The notes under the pieces: generated by a model
Databases searched by the model: none
What the model saw: the letters and a program-made list of their open reading frames with translations, nothing else
What the model was told of the DNA's origin: nothing
Position numbers and translations under genes: made by a program
Part shown: piece by piece, positions 29,916-40,586 of the stretch
How the letters are laid out: each line of letters starts with the position of its first letter
How positions within the stretch are numbered: position 1 is the first letter of the stretch
Source: Granulicella sp.
Lineage (GTDB): Bacteria > Acidobacteriota > Terriglobia > Terriglobales > Acidobacteriaceae
NCBI GenBank assembly: GCA_027365345.1
Contig: DAHXNO010000140.1
Coordinates: 1 to 64,000, forward strand
Length of the DNA stretch: 64,000 bases
Reading direction: 5' to 3'

Positions 29916-32900
29916 ATGGAATTTCATATCTCAAGATCGATCCGTGAGCGGCTGAACATTGAGGAAGTTCTGTTCAGTTTTACCGGAAATGTCGTCTTTG
30001 CAAACGTTGCGGCCGCCAGGAAGCTGGCGGAAGGGCTGAACTCCCTGCGCGAATCGGAGCCTGCGGAGACCCCGTTGGCGCCCGGAACCCAGGCCGCCGC
30101 TCCCATCGTCCATGCCGGCGCCCTCTTTGCCATGGGCCTGATCGATGAGCTCAGCCACGCCCTGGTTGCGCGCTATCGCCAACAGCAGGACCCAGCCGTG
30201 ATGGCTGAAGCTATGCAATGGCTGGCTGCACAGATCACCCCGGACCAGAGCGATCGGCTCCTGACCCAATTCGTGCGCCAATTCCCCACCGTGGACGTCT
30301 ATCGGGGCCAAAGAACTGAGCAGCAATGGCTCCAAGGCAGCTCCCAGGGACGTCCCAATACCGAGATTGCGTTTGAAGAGTTGCTCCTGCTGTGGATCGC
30401 CAATAGCAATCCCGCGTTTAAGCCGTTTCGCAGACTGTTTGGCGACCAGCTACTCCAGCAGAAGACGGCTTACCTGAAGGCTACCCAGCAAATCCCAGAG
30501 TTTTTTACCACTCGGCCCAAGGTCTCTCCCCGTCTCGGGAACCTGCTGGACGCGCTCCGGGGACCCATGCTCGCCTCTCCGGACTCCTTGACCGGACAAC
30601 TGGACTACATTATCCAGGCCTGGGCCGAAATCCTGGGCGATGACCTGAAGCGCGTACTCCTGGCCGTCGACGTCCTGCGCGAGGAAGAACTCGCCATCTG
30701 GATGCAATTTCACCCTGCCGGCCCGGACTGGCATCGGCATGCGCCTCCCGGCCGCGGGAGTGAGGGTTTCGTTGGCGATGAGTACGTCGGCTGGGATCAA
30801 GAGTTGCGCCGCCGGGCCTATGCTCCACTGAACGAGTACGAGGCCTTCAGCGCGGATCAGGCCTGGATGCCCAACGTTGTCCTCATCGCCAAGAGCACCT
30901 ATGTCTGGCTGGAACAGCTCTCAAAAAAGTATCAGCGCCATATCCACCGGTTGGACCATATCCCGGACGAGGAATTGCGGCTGCTCTCCGACCGCGGGAT
31001 TACGGGATTGTGGCTGATCGGACTCTGGGAGCGAAGCCGGGCGTCCAGGACCATCAAGCGGCTGCGGGGAAATCGGGATGCGGTAGCCTCAGCCTACTCG
31101 CTGCGGGACTATTCCATCGCCCAGGATCTGGGCGGCGAACCAGCCTTCGAGAATCTGCGCTACCGCGCCGCCATGGCCGGGCTCCGGCTGGCCAGCGACA
31201 TGGTTCCCAATCACATGGGAATCGACTCCACCTGGGTCATCGAGCATCCTGAGTGGTTCCTGTCGCGCTGGGAGAGCCCCTATCCCGCCTACCAGTTCAA
31301 TGGACCCGACCTCTCCACGGATAGCCGTGTCGAGATCAAGATCGAAGATCACTACTACGATCAGTCAGACGCCGCTGTGGTCTTCCGTTTGCACCATCAT
31401 CGCCACGGTGTCACCCGGTTCGTCTATCACGGCAACGATGGAACCATGTTTGCCTGGAACGACACAGCGCAACTGGACTACTCCCGGGCTGAGGTGCGCG
31501 AGCATGTGATTCAGGTGATTTTGAGCGTGGCGCGGAGGTTTCCCATTATCCGCTTCGATGCCGCCATGGTGCTGGCCAAACGCCACGTGCAGCGGCTCTG
31601 GTTTCCGTTGCCCGGAGCAGGCGGGTCTATTCCCTCGCGCGCCGAATCAGCCATATCGCAGGAGGCCTTCGACGCGCTGATGCCCCATGAGTTCTGGCGT
31701 GAGGTGGTTGACCGTGTGGCGGCGGAGGTTCCAGGGACGCTGCTGCTGGCAGAGGCGTTCTGGCTGCTGGAGGGCTATTTCGTGCGTACCCTCGGAATGC
31801 ATCGCGTCTACAATAGCGCCTTCATGAACATGCTCCGCGATGAAGAGAACGCAAAGTACCGTTCGTATCTCAAGAAGACGGTTGAATTTGATCCTGACAT
31901 CCTGAAGCGCTATGTAAACTTCATGAGCAACCCGGATGAACGCACCGCAATCGATCAGTTCGGATGGGGCGACAAGTACTTTGGCGTATGCGTGCTTCTG
32001 GCCACGCTCCCCGGGCTTCCCATGTTCGGGCATGGACAGGTCGAAGGCTTCACAGAACGCTATGGCATGGACTTCAAACAGGCCCGGCTGGAGGAACAGC
32101 CGAATGAAGGGATGGTGGCGAGGCATCAGCAGTTGATCGCCCCACTGTTGAAGAATCGCCGGCTGTTTGCCGAAAGCGCTGACTTCGTCTTGTACGACTT
32201 CTGGACCGACTACGGCACCGTGGACGAGAACGTGTTCGCTTACTCCAACCTCTGCGACGATCAGAGGGGGTTGATTCTATACAACAACCGTTACGGATCG
32301 ACCCATGGGACCATCAAGATGTCTGTGGGCTTTCTGGACAAACAGAGTGGAACCCTGCGCCAGAAGAGCCTGTTTGATGGCCTGCGGCTTCCCTGCGGCG
32401 AGAACGCGATTTTGGGCTATCGGGACACTGCGCAGGGCCTCGAATTCCTGCGCCGCGCCAGTGACTTCCGCGATCACGGTCTGACTCTGGATCTACGCGG
32501 CTACCAGCACACGGTGTTGCTGCATTGGCGCCATCTGCAGCCCTCGGAGGCCTATCCCTGGGACAGGCTCTGCGATGCCCTGCATGGGACCGGGGTCTAC
32601 AGCCTGGATGAAGCGCTCTCGCAACTGCGGCTACAGCCTCTCCTGGACACGCTACACCGCACCATCAACGAGGGGACGATCAGCGGATTTGTGATCGCAG
32701 CCTATGCGGCCTTGACGCGCGAGCTCGAATTGGAGTCACGGACCAACTCCCAACCAAAGCCGGCCAAGCCCCTATCGTCAAAGAGTGAAAAAAAGAGTGA
32801 AAAGAAAAGCGTAAAGCCGGAACCGGCAACCGTTGCTCCAGAGCCTCCGGCACTTCAAGGGGCGGTCATAGAATTTATCCAGGGCGTCGATCGATTCCTG

Positions 32901-33674
32901 GACAAGGCAGTCTATTTGACGCGTCTGGACGGCGTTCCACTGCCGGGTAACGATGTGAAGCCATCCTGGCCCTCCGCGGAATTGGCCCCCGCCAACCCAC
33001 CGGTTCTGCCAGACGATGCTTCGGCGACTGCGGCCGCGGCAATTCGGCTGCCCTGGATGGTGCTGAGATTCCCAGAGACAATTGAACCTGCGGCGAGATC
33101 CGTGCTTCCAAGCAGCGACATCCATACGCCCTCAGCCCAAACCTGGGGCCCGGTGATGGCCTGGATGGTGCTACGTTCGGCGGCATCTCCCGCTGCTGCC
33201 CTGACAATCTATGACACGCTCCGGCTGCGCCATCTCTTCGCCGAGGTCTTCTCTGCAACCGGCCTGCAGGGCGAACAGGTTTGGCGCTCGGCGGCCATGG
33301 TGCGCGTAGTCCTGCTGATGCATCAGTTTGGATCCTGCTCCGCGGCGGTACGATCGGAGGACTTCTGGAATGATGCCGATGCCCGCTGGCTGACAGGCAT
33401 CCACGGCGGCCTGGATGAGCCCGAGTACTTTGTCCAGGAGAACTTCGAATCCTTCATCTGTTGGTTGCTGCTTCCATCGCTGATCGAGCTTGGCAAGGCG
33501 CCCGAGGTATGCACCAAAGCCGCACAGGATGTCACCGCCATCGCCGTTAACCTCGCCTATGCGGCCAGGATAGCGGGCTACGAGGTGCGTCGTTTTCTGG
33601 AAGTTCTGCGCAGCGGCGACTTGAAGGAACAGCACAAGGTTGAACTCGATCAGATCAGTACCTCGGATCAGTAG
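29916..33674 (+). CDS. Large GH13 alpha-amylase-like protein (1252 aa)
   Basis: DMVPNHMG, RFDAAMVLAK, LLLAEAFW, FMSNPDERT correspond to GH13 conserved regions. Confidence 0.85.
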   Translation: MEFHISRSIRERLNIEEVLFSFTGNVVFANVAAARKLAEGLNSLRESEPAETPLAPGTQAAAPIVHAGALFAMGLIDELSHALVARYRQQQDPAVMAEAMQWLAAQITPDQSDRLLTQFVRQFPTVDVYRGQRTEQQWLQGSSQGRPNTEIAFEELLLLWIANSNPAFKPFRRLFGDQLLQQKTAYLKATQQIPEFFTTRPKVSPRLGNLLDALRGPMLASPDSLTGQLDYIIQAWAEILGDDLKRVLLAVDVLREEELAIWMQFHPAGPDWHRHAPPGRGSEGFVGDEYVGWDQELRRRAYAPLNEYEAFSADQAWMPNVVLIAKSTYVWLEQLSKKYQRHIHRLDHIPDEELRLLSDRGITGLWLIGLWERSRASRTIKRLRGNRDAVASAYSLRDYSIAQDLGGEPAFENLRYRAAMAGLRLASDMVPNHMGIDSTWVIEHPEWFLSRWESPYPAYQFNGPDLSTDSRVEIKIEDHYYDQSDAAVVFRLHHHRHGVTRFVYHGNDGTMFAWNDTAQLDYSRAEVREHVIQVILSVARRFPIIRFDAAMVLAKRHVQRLWFPLPGAGGSIPSRAESAISQEAFDALMPHEFWREVVDRVAAEVPGTLLLAEAFWLLEGYFVRTLGMHRVYNSAFMNMLRDEENAKYRSYLKKTVEFDPDILKRYVNFMSNPDERTAIDQFGWGDKYFGVCVLLATLPGLPMFGHGQVEGFTERYGMDFKQARLEEQPNEGMVARHQQLIAPLLKNRRLFAESADFVLYDFWTDYGTVDENVFAYSNLCDDQRGLILYNNRYGSTHGTIKMSVGFLDKQSGTLRQKSLFDGLRLPCGENAILGYRDTAQGLEFLRRASDFRDHGLTLDLRGYQHTVLLHWRHLQPSEAYPWDRLCDALHGTGVYSLDEALSQLRLQPLLDTLHRTINEGTISGFVIAAYAALTRELELESRTNSQPKPAKPLSSKSEKKSEKKSVKPEPATVAPEPPALQGAVIEFIQGVDRFLDKAVYLTRLDGVPLPGNDVKPSWPSAELAPANPPVLPDDASATAAAAIRLPWMVLRFPETIEPAARSVLPSSDIHTPSAQTWGPVMAWMVLRSAASPAAALTIYDTLRLRHLFAEVFSATGLQGEQVWRSAAMVRVVLLMHQFGSCSAAVRSEDFWNDADARWLTGIHGGLDEPEYFVQENFESFICWLLLPSLIELGKAPEVCTKAAQDVTAIAVNLAYAARIAGYEVRRFLEVLRSGDLKEQHKVELDQISTSDQ

Positions 33675-33705
33675 GCTGTTCGGTTCGTGACAAAATGGAA
33701 TTCAG

Positions 33706-35454
33706 ATGAAGATGCCTGACGAGACCTTTCCTGCGTCCTCCCCTGCCGCTGAAGTTTCGGCCCCGGCCCCTCCTGCTGAAGCAGCCGAGCCTCCTGACCC
33801 GAGCGCCGCCTCCTTCGCCGAGCAGCTCTCCGAGTTTGAGCAAACCCATTCGCACCGGAGCGAGGATCACGGCACGCAATTGCAGGGCGTCGTCGTCTCT
33901 GTCGATGCGGAGTTCGTCTACCTTGACATTGGGTACAAGACGGAAGGCATACTTCCGCGAGACGCCTTTGCCAACCATGCTGAAGACTTGCCCACAGGCA
34001 GCACCTTTGCCGTCTCGGTAACGGGACGCAACCCAGAGGGTTACTATGAGCTCTCTTTACTGCGCGTGGCACAACCTACCGATTGGGCCTCGCTGGAGGA
34101 GGCCTTTGCCCAAAAGACTCCGGTAGCCGGAGTGGTCACCGGAGTCGTGAAGGGCGGCCTCAGCGTTGATCTCGGGGCGCGAGCCTTCCTTCCCGCTTCG
34201 CGCAGTGGAACCAGAGATGCCGCGGAGATGGAAAAACTGGTAGGGCAGCAGATCACCTGCCGCATCACAAAACTGGACACCGTGGAAGAGGATGTGGTGG
34301 TGGACCGGCGCTCCGTGCTCGAAGACGAGGCTCTGGCTCTCCAGCAGAGCCGCATCTCCGCACTCCATCAGGGTGCTATCGTGCAGGGAACGGTGCGCAG
34401 CCTTGCGTCCTATGGAGCGTTTGTCGATCTGGGCGGAATCGACGGTCTGCTGCACGTCAGCGATATGGCATGGAGCCGAGTGAGTTCCGCAGAGGATGTA
34501 CTCAGCGTAGGGCAAACCATCCAGGTAAAGATCCTCAGCGTCGACCCCGATACCAGGCGCATCTCCCTGGGATTGAAACAACTGCAGCCGGAGCCATGGG
34601 ACAGTGCCGCGGAGCGCTATCAGGCCGGCCAGCGCATCACCGGCATGGTGACTCGTCTCATGGACTTCGGCGCGTTTGTGGAACTGGAACCCGGCATCGA
34701 AGGTCTCATCCACGTCTCGGAGATGTCCTGGGTCAAAAAGGTTCGCAAGCCCAGCGATCTGCTCAAGGTGGGCGATACCGTGGAGACCATCATCCTTGCG
34801 GTAAACGCAGCCGAGAAGCGAATCTCCCTCGGGCTCAAGCAGGCTCTGGGAGATCCCTGGAGTGACGTGCCGCAAAGGTTCCCCGTCGGTGCGGCGATCC
34901 AGGGACAGGTGACGCGCCTGATGAAGTTTGGCGCCTTCGTTCAACTCGCCGAAGGTGTGGAGGGGCTCCTGCATGTGAGCGAGATCACCGCGGAGCGTAG
35001 GATCCATCATCCCCAGGATGTGCTGCGGGTCGGCGAGACCGTCAAGGCGCAGGTCGTGGGCCTGGATGTGGAGAAGCGGCAGATTCGGCTGAGCGTCAAG
35101 CAACTTGCGCCCACCGGGCTATCCGAGTACCTGGAGGAGCACAAGCCGGGCGATACCGTCTCTGGCCGCGTGGTCTCCGTTCCACGCCCAGGACAAACCG
35201 CGGAGCCGGCCATCGTGGAACTTGGAGAAGGAGTTCTAGCGCGGTGCCTCCTTACCGCCAACGCTGCACAGGCAGAAGAGACCGTTCGTTCGGGAGTAGA
35301 CCTCTCCCAGTTGACCTCGATGCTCAGTGCGCGGTGGAAGGGCGGCATGGCCTCCACGGCAAAGACTGAACCTCTGGCGCCAGGGCAGATTCGTAACTTT
35401 CAGATCTTGAAGCTGGACCGCGACTCCCAATCGATCGAATTGAAACTCGCCTGA
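33706..35454 (+). CDS. rpsA: S1-domain protein (30S ribosomal protein S1-like)
   Basis: Several S1 repeats: GTVRSLASYGAFVDLGGIDGLLHVSDMAW, GMVTRLMDFGAFVELEPGIEGLIHVSEMSW, GQVTRLMKFGAFVQLAEGVEGLLHVSEI. Confidence 0.88.
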   Translation: MKMPDETFPASSPAAEVSAPAPPAEAAEPPDPSAASFAEQLSEFEQTHSHRSEDHGTQLQGVVVSVDAEFVYLDIGYKTEGILPRDAFANHAEDLPTGSTFAVSVTGRNPEGYYELSLLRVAQPTDWASLEEAFAQKTPVAGVVTGVVKGGLSVDLGARAFLPASRSGTRDAAEMEKLVGQQITCRITKLDTVEEDVVVDRRSVLEDEALALQQSRISALHQGAIVQGTVRSLASYGAFVDLGGIDGLLHVSDMAWSRVSSAEDVLSVGQTIQVKILSVDPDTRRISLGLKQLQPEPWDSAAERYQAGQRITGMVTRLMDFGAFVELEPGIEGLIHVSEMSWVKKVRKPSDLLKVGDTVETIILAVNAAEKRISLGLKQALGDPWSDVPQRFPVGAAIQGQVTRLMKFGAFVQLAEGVEGLLHVSEITAERRIHHPQDVLRVGETVKAQVVGLDVEKRQIRLSVKQLAPTGLSEYLEEHKPGDTVSGRVVSVPRPGQTAEPAIVELGEGVLARCLLTANAAQAEETVRSGVDLSQLTSMLSARWKGGMASTAKTEPLAPGQIRNFQILKLDRDSQSIELKLA

Positions 35455-35597
35455 ATCTCCAGTAATGGATCCTCCAGATCACCGAGGGATTTGAGCGCCG
35501 TCTCCCGGCCCCGCGCTCGATCGAGCGGTCGCCTCCGCCAATCGAGGCGACCCGCCAACCTTCCCTCTCGGGCTCCCGAGCCTGTCAACCAACTGCA

Positions 35598-36326
35598 TCA
35601 CGGCTCCTGCAACATCGCCGCGCACACGGCCAGCCCGGCAATCGTCGCCGTCTCTGCGCGCAGGATCCTCGGCCCCAGCGTTACATGCCTCCAACCGCTC
35701 TGGCTGAACAGCGCCATCTCCTCGGCTGTCCATCCACCCTCCGGTCCAATCGCCAACGCTACAGACTGGCTCTCCCTTGACGTTTCACGGGCCAGCTCGT
35801 TCCGCAGCGAGTTCTCCTGCTCGGTCTCCGCCAGCAGCAGCCGCTTCTCGGCGCTCACCCCTTCCAATGCCGTCTTCAGCGCCACCGGATCGTCCACCAA
35901 CGGCACATCGCTGCGTCGAGACTGCTGTGCCGCTTCGCGCACAATCCTTCTCCACCGCTGCACACGCTTGGCGGCGGCCTGGCTAAGATGCTTCTCCGTC
36001 CTTCTGGCGATCACGGGCGAGATTCGAGCGGCGCCCAACTCGGTGGCCTTCTCGATTCCCCACTCCATGTGATCGAACTTGAAGACAGCCAGCAACAGGT
36101 GAACCGGTAGAGCAGCCTCCACTTCCAACTGCTCCTTCAGGGCAAACACAACCTCTCCCTCACTCGCCGAAAGAACCTCCGCGCGATGCAAAAATCCATT
36201 GGCCACCACGTCGAATACCTGCCCTGGCTGTGCCCGCAGGACACGCGCAAGATGCCCCGCCTGCTCTCCTTGCAAAGTGGCGCTGGTCTCTGTCCACGTA
36301 TCGGCAATCCATCGTCTTCTCGTCAT
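35598..36326 (-). CDS. rsmE: 16S rRNA (uracil1498-N3)-methyltransferase
   Basis: MTRRRWIADTW...GEQAGHLARVLRAQPGQVFDV; ALAIGPEGGWTAEE; VTLGPRILRAETA. Confidence 0.92.
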   Translation of the reverse strand: MTRRRWIADTWTETSATLQGEQAGHLARVLRAQPGQVFDVVANGFLHRAEVLSASEGEVVFALKEQLEVEAALPVHLLLAVFKFDHMEWGIEKATELGAARISPVIARRTEKHLSQAAAKRVQRWRRIVREAAQQSRRSDVPLVDDPVALKTALEGVSAEKRLLLAETEQENSLRNELARETSRESQSVALAIGPEGGWTAEEMALFSQSGWRHVTLGPRILRAETATIAGLAVCAAMLQEP

Positions 36327-36411
36327 GGGTCCAGCATACTGCGTCGTCGCAGGAGGCAACACGGCGCTGCATGCCCCCCTTCTTCTCTCACCATTTCGGA
36401 GCGGCTCTCAA

Positions 36412-36452
36412 AACACATCAGGGAACGCTTGAGAGCGTTCCCTGAGTGTGTT
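36412..36452. terminator. Strong hairpin AACACA-TCAGGGAACGCT-tgag-AGCGTTCCCTGA-g-TGTGTT
   Basis: About 18 bp of pairing with one bulge, read directly; TTTT follows on the minus strand. Confidence 0.65.
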
Positions 36453-37203
36453 GCCTTTACTTTAGTGCTTTGCCTTGGTTGCGTTTGCCTGCGCTCCCAA
36501 TCGATGGTGAACATCGACGCTGCTTCGTCTGTAGAGAGCAGCTAACGAAGGTATAGTTTTCCTGCGGCGAAGAGTCAAGAAAAAAAGAAGATGAGGCGTC
36601 GAATTTTTTCTGCGCCCTCGCTTCGCTCTACAGATCGCGTCCCCCCCAAAATACAAATACCTCATCCTCATCCTCGGGAGACGGCAAACTTGCGCGTGAT
36701 AGACGGCGCGATCATCTCACTTAGATGCACCCGGTAAAGGCTCTCTCTGCTTCGATCTCATGCGGAGAGGCTATCAGCGCCGTGCTGCCAACGTTCCTGC
36801 CGATGCGGCGGCCCACCGTAACGCGATGGGGTGTCGGCGCTGGACCAGCCGCGAGCAGGCACAATCATTCCTTCTCCTCTACCCATGCCATCCGCCATTG
36901 CGGCGGATCGCAAGACGCAAGATGTGTCTTCCACGCCCACGCGTTGATGCTGAAGGAAGAACGAATCAGTGTCTCTCCCGACTTTCTGCGCGCTACGGTC
37001 ACCCGCACCTGCCTATGAAACCCCAGATGCCGCTGCTGTTCCCCACTCCACCCGCCTCCAGAACCTGCTTGCGACAGCTCGTGCGGCATATACTACGGGA
37101 TGCTGCGGAGCAGCGGCGATTTGCTGCTCCCTGCATTGCAGCAACACCGCGGAAGTTCCGTATCGTAACTCGCGTCTTTCCAACCCGTTTCTCTGGAGTC
37201 TTT

Positions 37204-38400
37204 ATGCGCGAAGTCGTCATCGTCAGTGCCGCCCGAACCCCGGTAGGCAAGTTCCTTGGCTCACTCTCTCACCTCTCCGCTGTGGAACTCGGCACGATTG
37301 CTGTACGTGCCGTCATGGAGCGCGCTACTGCCTCAGGATCCGCGTTGGATCCCTCGGAGGTCACCGATTGCGTCATGGGATGCGTCCTGCCCGCTGGCCT
37401 GGGCCAGAATCCCGCTCGTCAGGCCACGCTGCGCGCCGGCCTCTCGGACGCCACTTCAGCTTTCACCATCAACATGGTCTGTGGCTCGGGACTGAAAGCC
37501 ATCGGCCTGGCAGCGCAGGCCATCGCCGTCGGCGACTCTGAGATCGCCGTGGCCGGCGGCATGGAGTCCATGTCCAACGCCCCCTACCTTCTTCCCAAGG
37601 CCCGCACCGGGCTCCGCATGGGCGACGCGCAGATCATCGATTCCATGATCCGCGACGGCTTGTGGTGCGCCCTCGACAATCAGCACATGGGCATGACCGC
37701 CGAACTGGTAGCTGAGAAGCACTCCATCAGCCGCGAGCAGCAGGACGAGTATGCCCTCAACTCCCATCGCAAAGCCGTTGCCGCACAACAGGCCGGACGC
37801 TTTGACGCTGAGATGGTTCCAATCGCCACGGCCGCCCAAAAGGGAGCACAGGGCGCCTTGTTGGCCAGGGATGAGAGCGTTCGCCCTGATGCTTCGCTAT
37901 CGGCTCTCGCCACTCTCAGGCCGGCCTTCAAAGCCGATGGAACCGTCACCGCAGGCAACGCTCCCGGCATGAATGATGCCGCCGCGGCCGTTCTCCTCAT
38001 GTCTACCGAACGAGCCCATCATCTGCGTCTCAAACCGCTTGCCACCATTCGTGCTCAGGCTACCAGCGGTGTAGCTCCCCGCTGGGTGATGCTGGCTCCC
38101 GTAAGCGGCGTGCAGAAACTTCTGGCCCGTGCCGGCTGGTCGCTCCAGGATGTCGATCTCTTTGAACTCAATGAAGCCTTCAGCGTCCAGGCGCTCGGCG
38201 TCACCCGAGAGCTGGGTCTCTCGCTGGATCGCGTCAACGTGAACGGTGGAGCTGTCGCCATCGGCCATCCCATCGGAGCCAGCGGCGCTCGCATCCTGGT
38301 CACCTTGCTCTATGAGATGGAGCGCCGCGGCGCGCACAAGGGAGTAGCCGCTCTCTGCCTGGGAGGAGGCAACTCCGTTGCCATGGCATTGGAACGATAA
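37204..38400 (+). CDS. Thiolase / acetyl-CoA acetyltransferase
   Basis: MREVVIVSAARTPVGKF; VCGSGLKAI; NEAFSVQ; NVNGGAVAIGHPIGASGARI. Confidence 0.95.
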   Translation: MREVVIVSAARTPVGKFLGSLSHLSAVELGTIAVRAVMERATASGSALDPSEVTDCVMGCVLPAGLGQNPARQATLRAGLSDATSAFTINMVCGSGLKAIGLAAQAIAVGDSEIAVAGGMESMSNAPYLLPKARTGLRMGDAQIIDSMIRDGLWCALDNQHMGMTAELVAEKHSISREQQDEYALNSHRKAVAAQQAGRFDAEMVPIATAAQKGAQGALLARDESVRPDASLSALATLRPAFKADGTVTAGNAPGMNDAAAAVLLMSTERAHHLRLKPLATIRAQATSGVAPRWVMLAPVSGVQKLLARAGWSLQDVDLFELNEAFSVQALGVTRELGLSLDRVNVNGGAVAIGHPIGASGARILVTLLYEMERRGAHKGVAALCLGGGNSVAMALER

Positions 38401-38458
38401 AGCATCTTCCAATGGAAATGGACTGCGCCGTCGTCAGGAAGGTTACCCGCAGGCGACC

Positions 38459-39301
38459 CTAGGCGGCGCGCCGCGCCATGCTGCGTTTCCAGGAATAGGC
38501 GAGCCGCGCCATCACCCCCGAAACCAGATACCCTAGCGCCATCACCAGCAGAGCCGTCTGGTGCCATTCGAACACCACGCCGATCACCACCACCACCAGC
38601 GTCAGCAGCCGCCCCGGCTTGCGAGCGCTCATGTCAATCTCTTTGCCGCTCCAAAAACGCCAACTGCTCACCATCAGGAAGCCGGTGAAAGCCACCAGCC
38701 CCAGCCATACCAGGGAAATCCATAAGTTATGAATCGGAGAACCGGCTTCAAAATGAATCACTGCCGCAAGCACCCCGGCTGCCGCCGGGATCGGCATACC
38801 CACAAAATACTTACGCCCCGGTCGGCCGGGATTGCGCGGCTGCGGGTTGATGCTGATGTTGAAGCGCGCCAGACGGCTGGCGCCACAGATCAGAAATAAA
38901 AAACACACCACAGCGCCGAAGTGCATCACCCGGCCTTCAATCACAGGATGGCCGGTGGGCGGCAGTTGCCGAACCCCCCAGAGATACGCCAGCAGGCTAG
39001 GTGCAACACCAAAGGTGATCACATCGGCCAGCGAGTCCAGTTCCCTGCCGAAGTCACTGGAGGTATTTGTCATCCTGGCGATCCGTCCATCCAGACCGTC
39101 AAACACAATGGCGAAGATCACCGCTAGCGCTGCGCGGTCGAAGGCCATCGCGGAGAGCGCGGCGTTGCCCACCATGGTCCCGCGGATGCTCTCCATAATG
39201 ACGTAATAACCCAGCGCAATGCTCCCCACGGTAAACAAGGACGGCAGAATGTACATGCCGCGCCGCGCCGAAGAATGCGTCTCCTGCTCCATCAGCTCCA
39301 T
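38459..39301 (-). CDS. pssA: CDP-diacylglycerol-serine O-phosphatidyltransferase
   Basis: FDGLDGRIARMTNTSSDFGRELDSLADVITFGVAP CDP-alcohol phosphatidyltransferase motif. Confidence 0.92.
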   Translation of the reverse strand: MELMEQETHSSARRGMYILPSLFTVGSIALGYYVIMESIRGTMVGNAALSAMAFDRAALAVIFAIVFDGLDGRIARMTNTSSDFGRELDSLADVITFGVAPSLLAYLWGVRQLPPTGHPVIEGRVMHFGAVVCFLFLICGASRLARFNISINPQPRNPGRPGRKYFVGMPIPAAAGVLAAVIHFEAGSPIHNLWISLVWLGLVAFTGFLMVSSWRFWSGKEIDMSARKPGRLLTLVVVVIGVVFEWHQTALLVMALGYLVSGVMARLAYSWKRSMARRAA

Positions 39302-39957
39302 CCGTAGGAGGAGCTCTTTGCCGTCTCCTCGCTGTATCCCGGCAGAACCCCCAGAATGGAGCTTCCGCCCTTGACGCGGTCACCCCGCTTCACCCGCACC
39401 TCCACGTCAGCGGGCATCAGCACATCCACGCGAGAACCGAACTTGATCATGCCCATGCGCTGCCCGCGTAGCACCCGGTCGCCAGGCTTCAAATTGCATA
39501 CGATACGCCGCGCCAGCAGACCGGCGATCTGCTTGAAGCTGACCAGCGACTCGCCGTCCTCAATCACAATCAGAGCCTGCTCGTTCATCACCGCGGACTC
39601 CGGATTCATGGCATTGAGAAACTCTCCCTCGCGGTACTCCACCAGCGTCACCTTTCCACTGATCGGAACCCGATTCACGTGCACATCCACCACGCTCAGA
39701 AAGATACTCACGCGAAACTTGCTGCCAGAGGAGGTTTCGATCCACTCAGCGTCTTCAACCTTGCCGTCCGCAGGCGAGACAATCAAACCCTCTCCGTTAG
39801 GAATCCTGCGCTCCGGATCACGAAAAAACCACAGAAAAAACACCGCCAGCAGAACAGGAATCAGCGTCAGGCTGATCCAGTGCGTCCCCATATACACGAT
39901 CACGGCAACGCCCAGCAGCGAAGCTCCGTAATAAAACCCATCCCGAACCATAGGCAT
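39292..39957 (-). CDS. psd: Phosphatidylserine decarboxylase (short type)
   Basis: FFRDPERRIP, SPADGKVED, MGMIKFGSRVDV, GGSSILG processing site; overlaps pssA by 10 nt. Confidence 0.92.
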   Translation of the reverse strand: MPMVRDGFYYGASLLGVAVIVYMGTHWISLTLIPVLLAVFFLWFFRDPERRIPNGEGLIVSPADGKVEDAEWIETSSGSKFRVSIFLSVVDVHVNRVPISGKVTLVEYREGEFLNAMNPESAVMNEQALIVIEDGESLVSFKQIAGLLARRIVCNLKPGDRVLRGQRMGMIKFGSRVDVLMPADVEVRVKRGDRVKGGSSILGVLPGYSEETAKSSSYGWS

Positions 39958-39992
39958 CGATTATACCTTTTGCAGCCTGACTGGCCGGCTCC

Positions 39993-40553
39993 TCACTTCT
40001 CACGAAACTCTGTTGCGTCTGCCGTCATCCTCATGTCTGCCGACATCAGAACAGCATCCTCGATCGGATCTCGATAGTACCTTCGGCGCACTCCCTGCTC
40101 TACGAATCCCAAAGACCGGTAGAGCCCCAACGCAACCTCATTGGAGGCTCGAACCTCTAATTCCGTGGCTTGCGCCCCCTGCTCTCTGCACCACTCCATC
40201 ACCCTGCTGCACAGCGCCCTCCCGATACCCAGGCCACGGGCTGAGACGGACGTGGCAACACTCTCCAGCTCAGACAACTCTCCAGCACAACAGCCCGCGG
40301 AGAAACCCAACAAGGATCCACCGCGATTCGCCAGGCGGCCTTCCACTGCGACAAAGCAGACGCGCAAGGGATGGCCTGTCTGATCCCCTGACAGTGTTCG
40401 CCGCCAGATGGAGCTGCTCCAATCAGGCGCTTCAGGGCACTCCTTCTGGATGCTCAGTATTGCCTCCAGGTCAGCGGCCGTGGCGCGGCGTACGCTCCAG
40501 GGGATGGTTGTGTTCCGCTCGCTCGCCGTCTCACGGATCATGCTGGCTCTCAA
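39993..40553 (-). CDS. rimI: Ribosomal-protein-alanine N-acetyltransferase (GNAT)
   Basis: SVSARGLGIGRALCSRVMEW...LEVRASNEVALGLYRSLGFVEQGVRRRYY. Confidence 0.88.
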   Translation of the reverse strand: MRASMIRETASERNTTIPWSVRRATAADLEAILSIQKECPEAPDWSSSIWRRTLSGDQTGHPLRVCFVAVEGRLANRGGSLLGFSAGCCAGELSELESVATSVSARGLGIGRALCSRVMEWCREQGAQATELEVRASNEVALGLYRSLGFVEQGVRRRYYRDPIEDAVLMSADMRMTADATEFREK

Positions 40554-40586
40554 GGCCTCTGCTCTCTTCTGCTTGGCTGACGCCGC

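Noticed and set aside
32773-32812. Repeated 'aagagtgaaaaaaagagtgaaaagaaaagcg' as a possible repeat element
   Set aside because: Explained by a Lys/Ser-rich linker (KSEKKSEKKSVK) within the GH13-like protein
36760-37203. N-terminal extension of the thiolase ORF
   Set aside because: Thiolase homology begins at MREVVIVSAARTPVG (37204); upstream is Arg/Pro-rich and non-homologous
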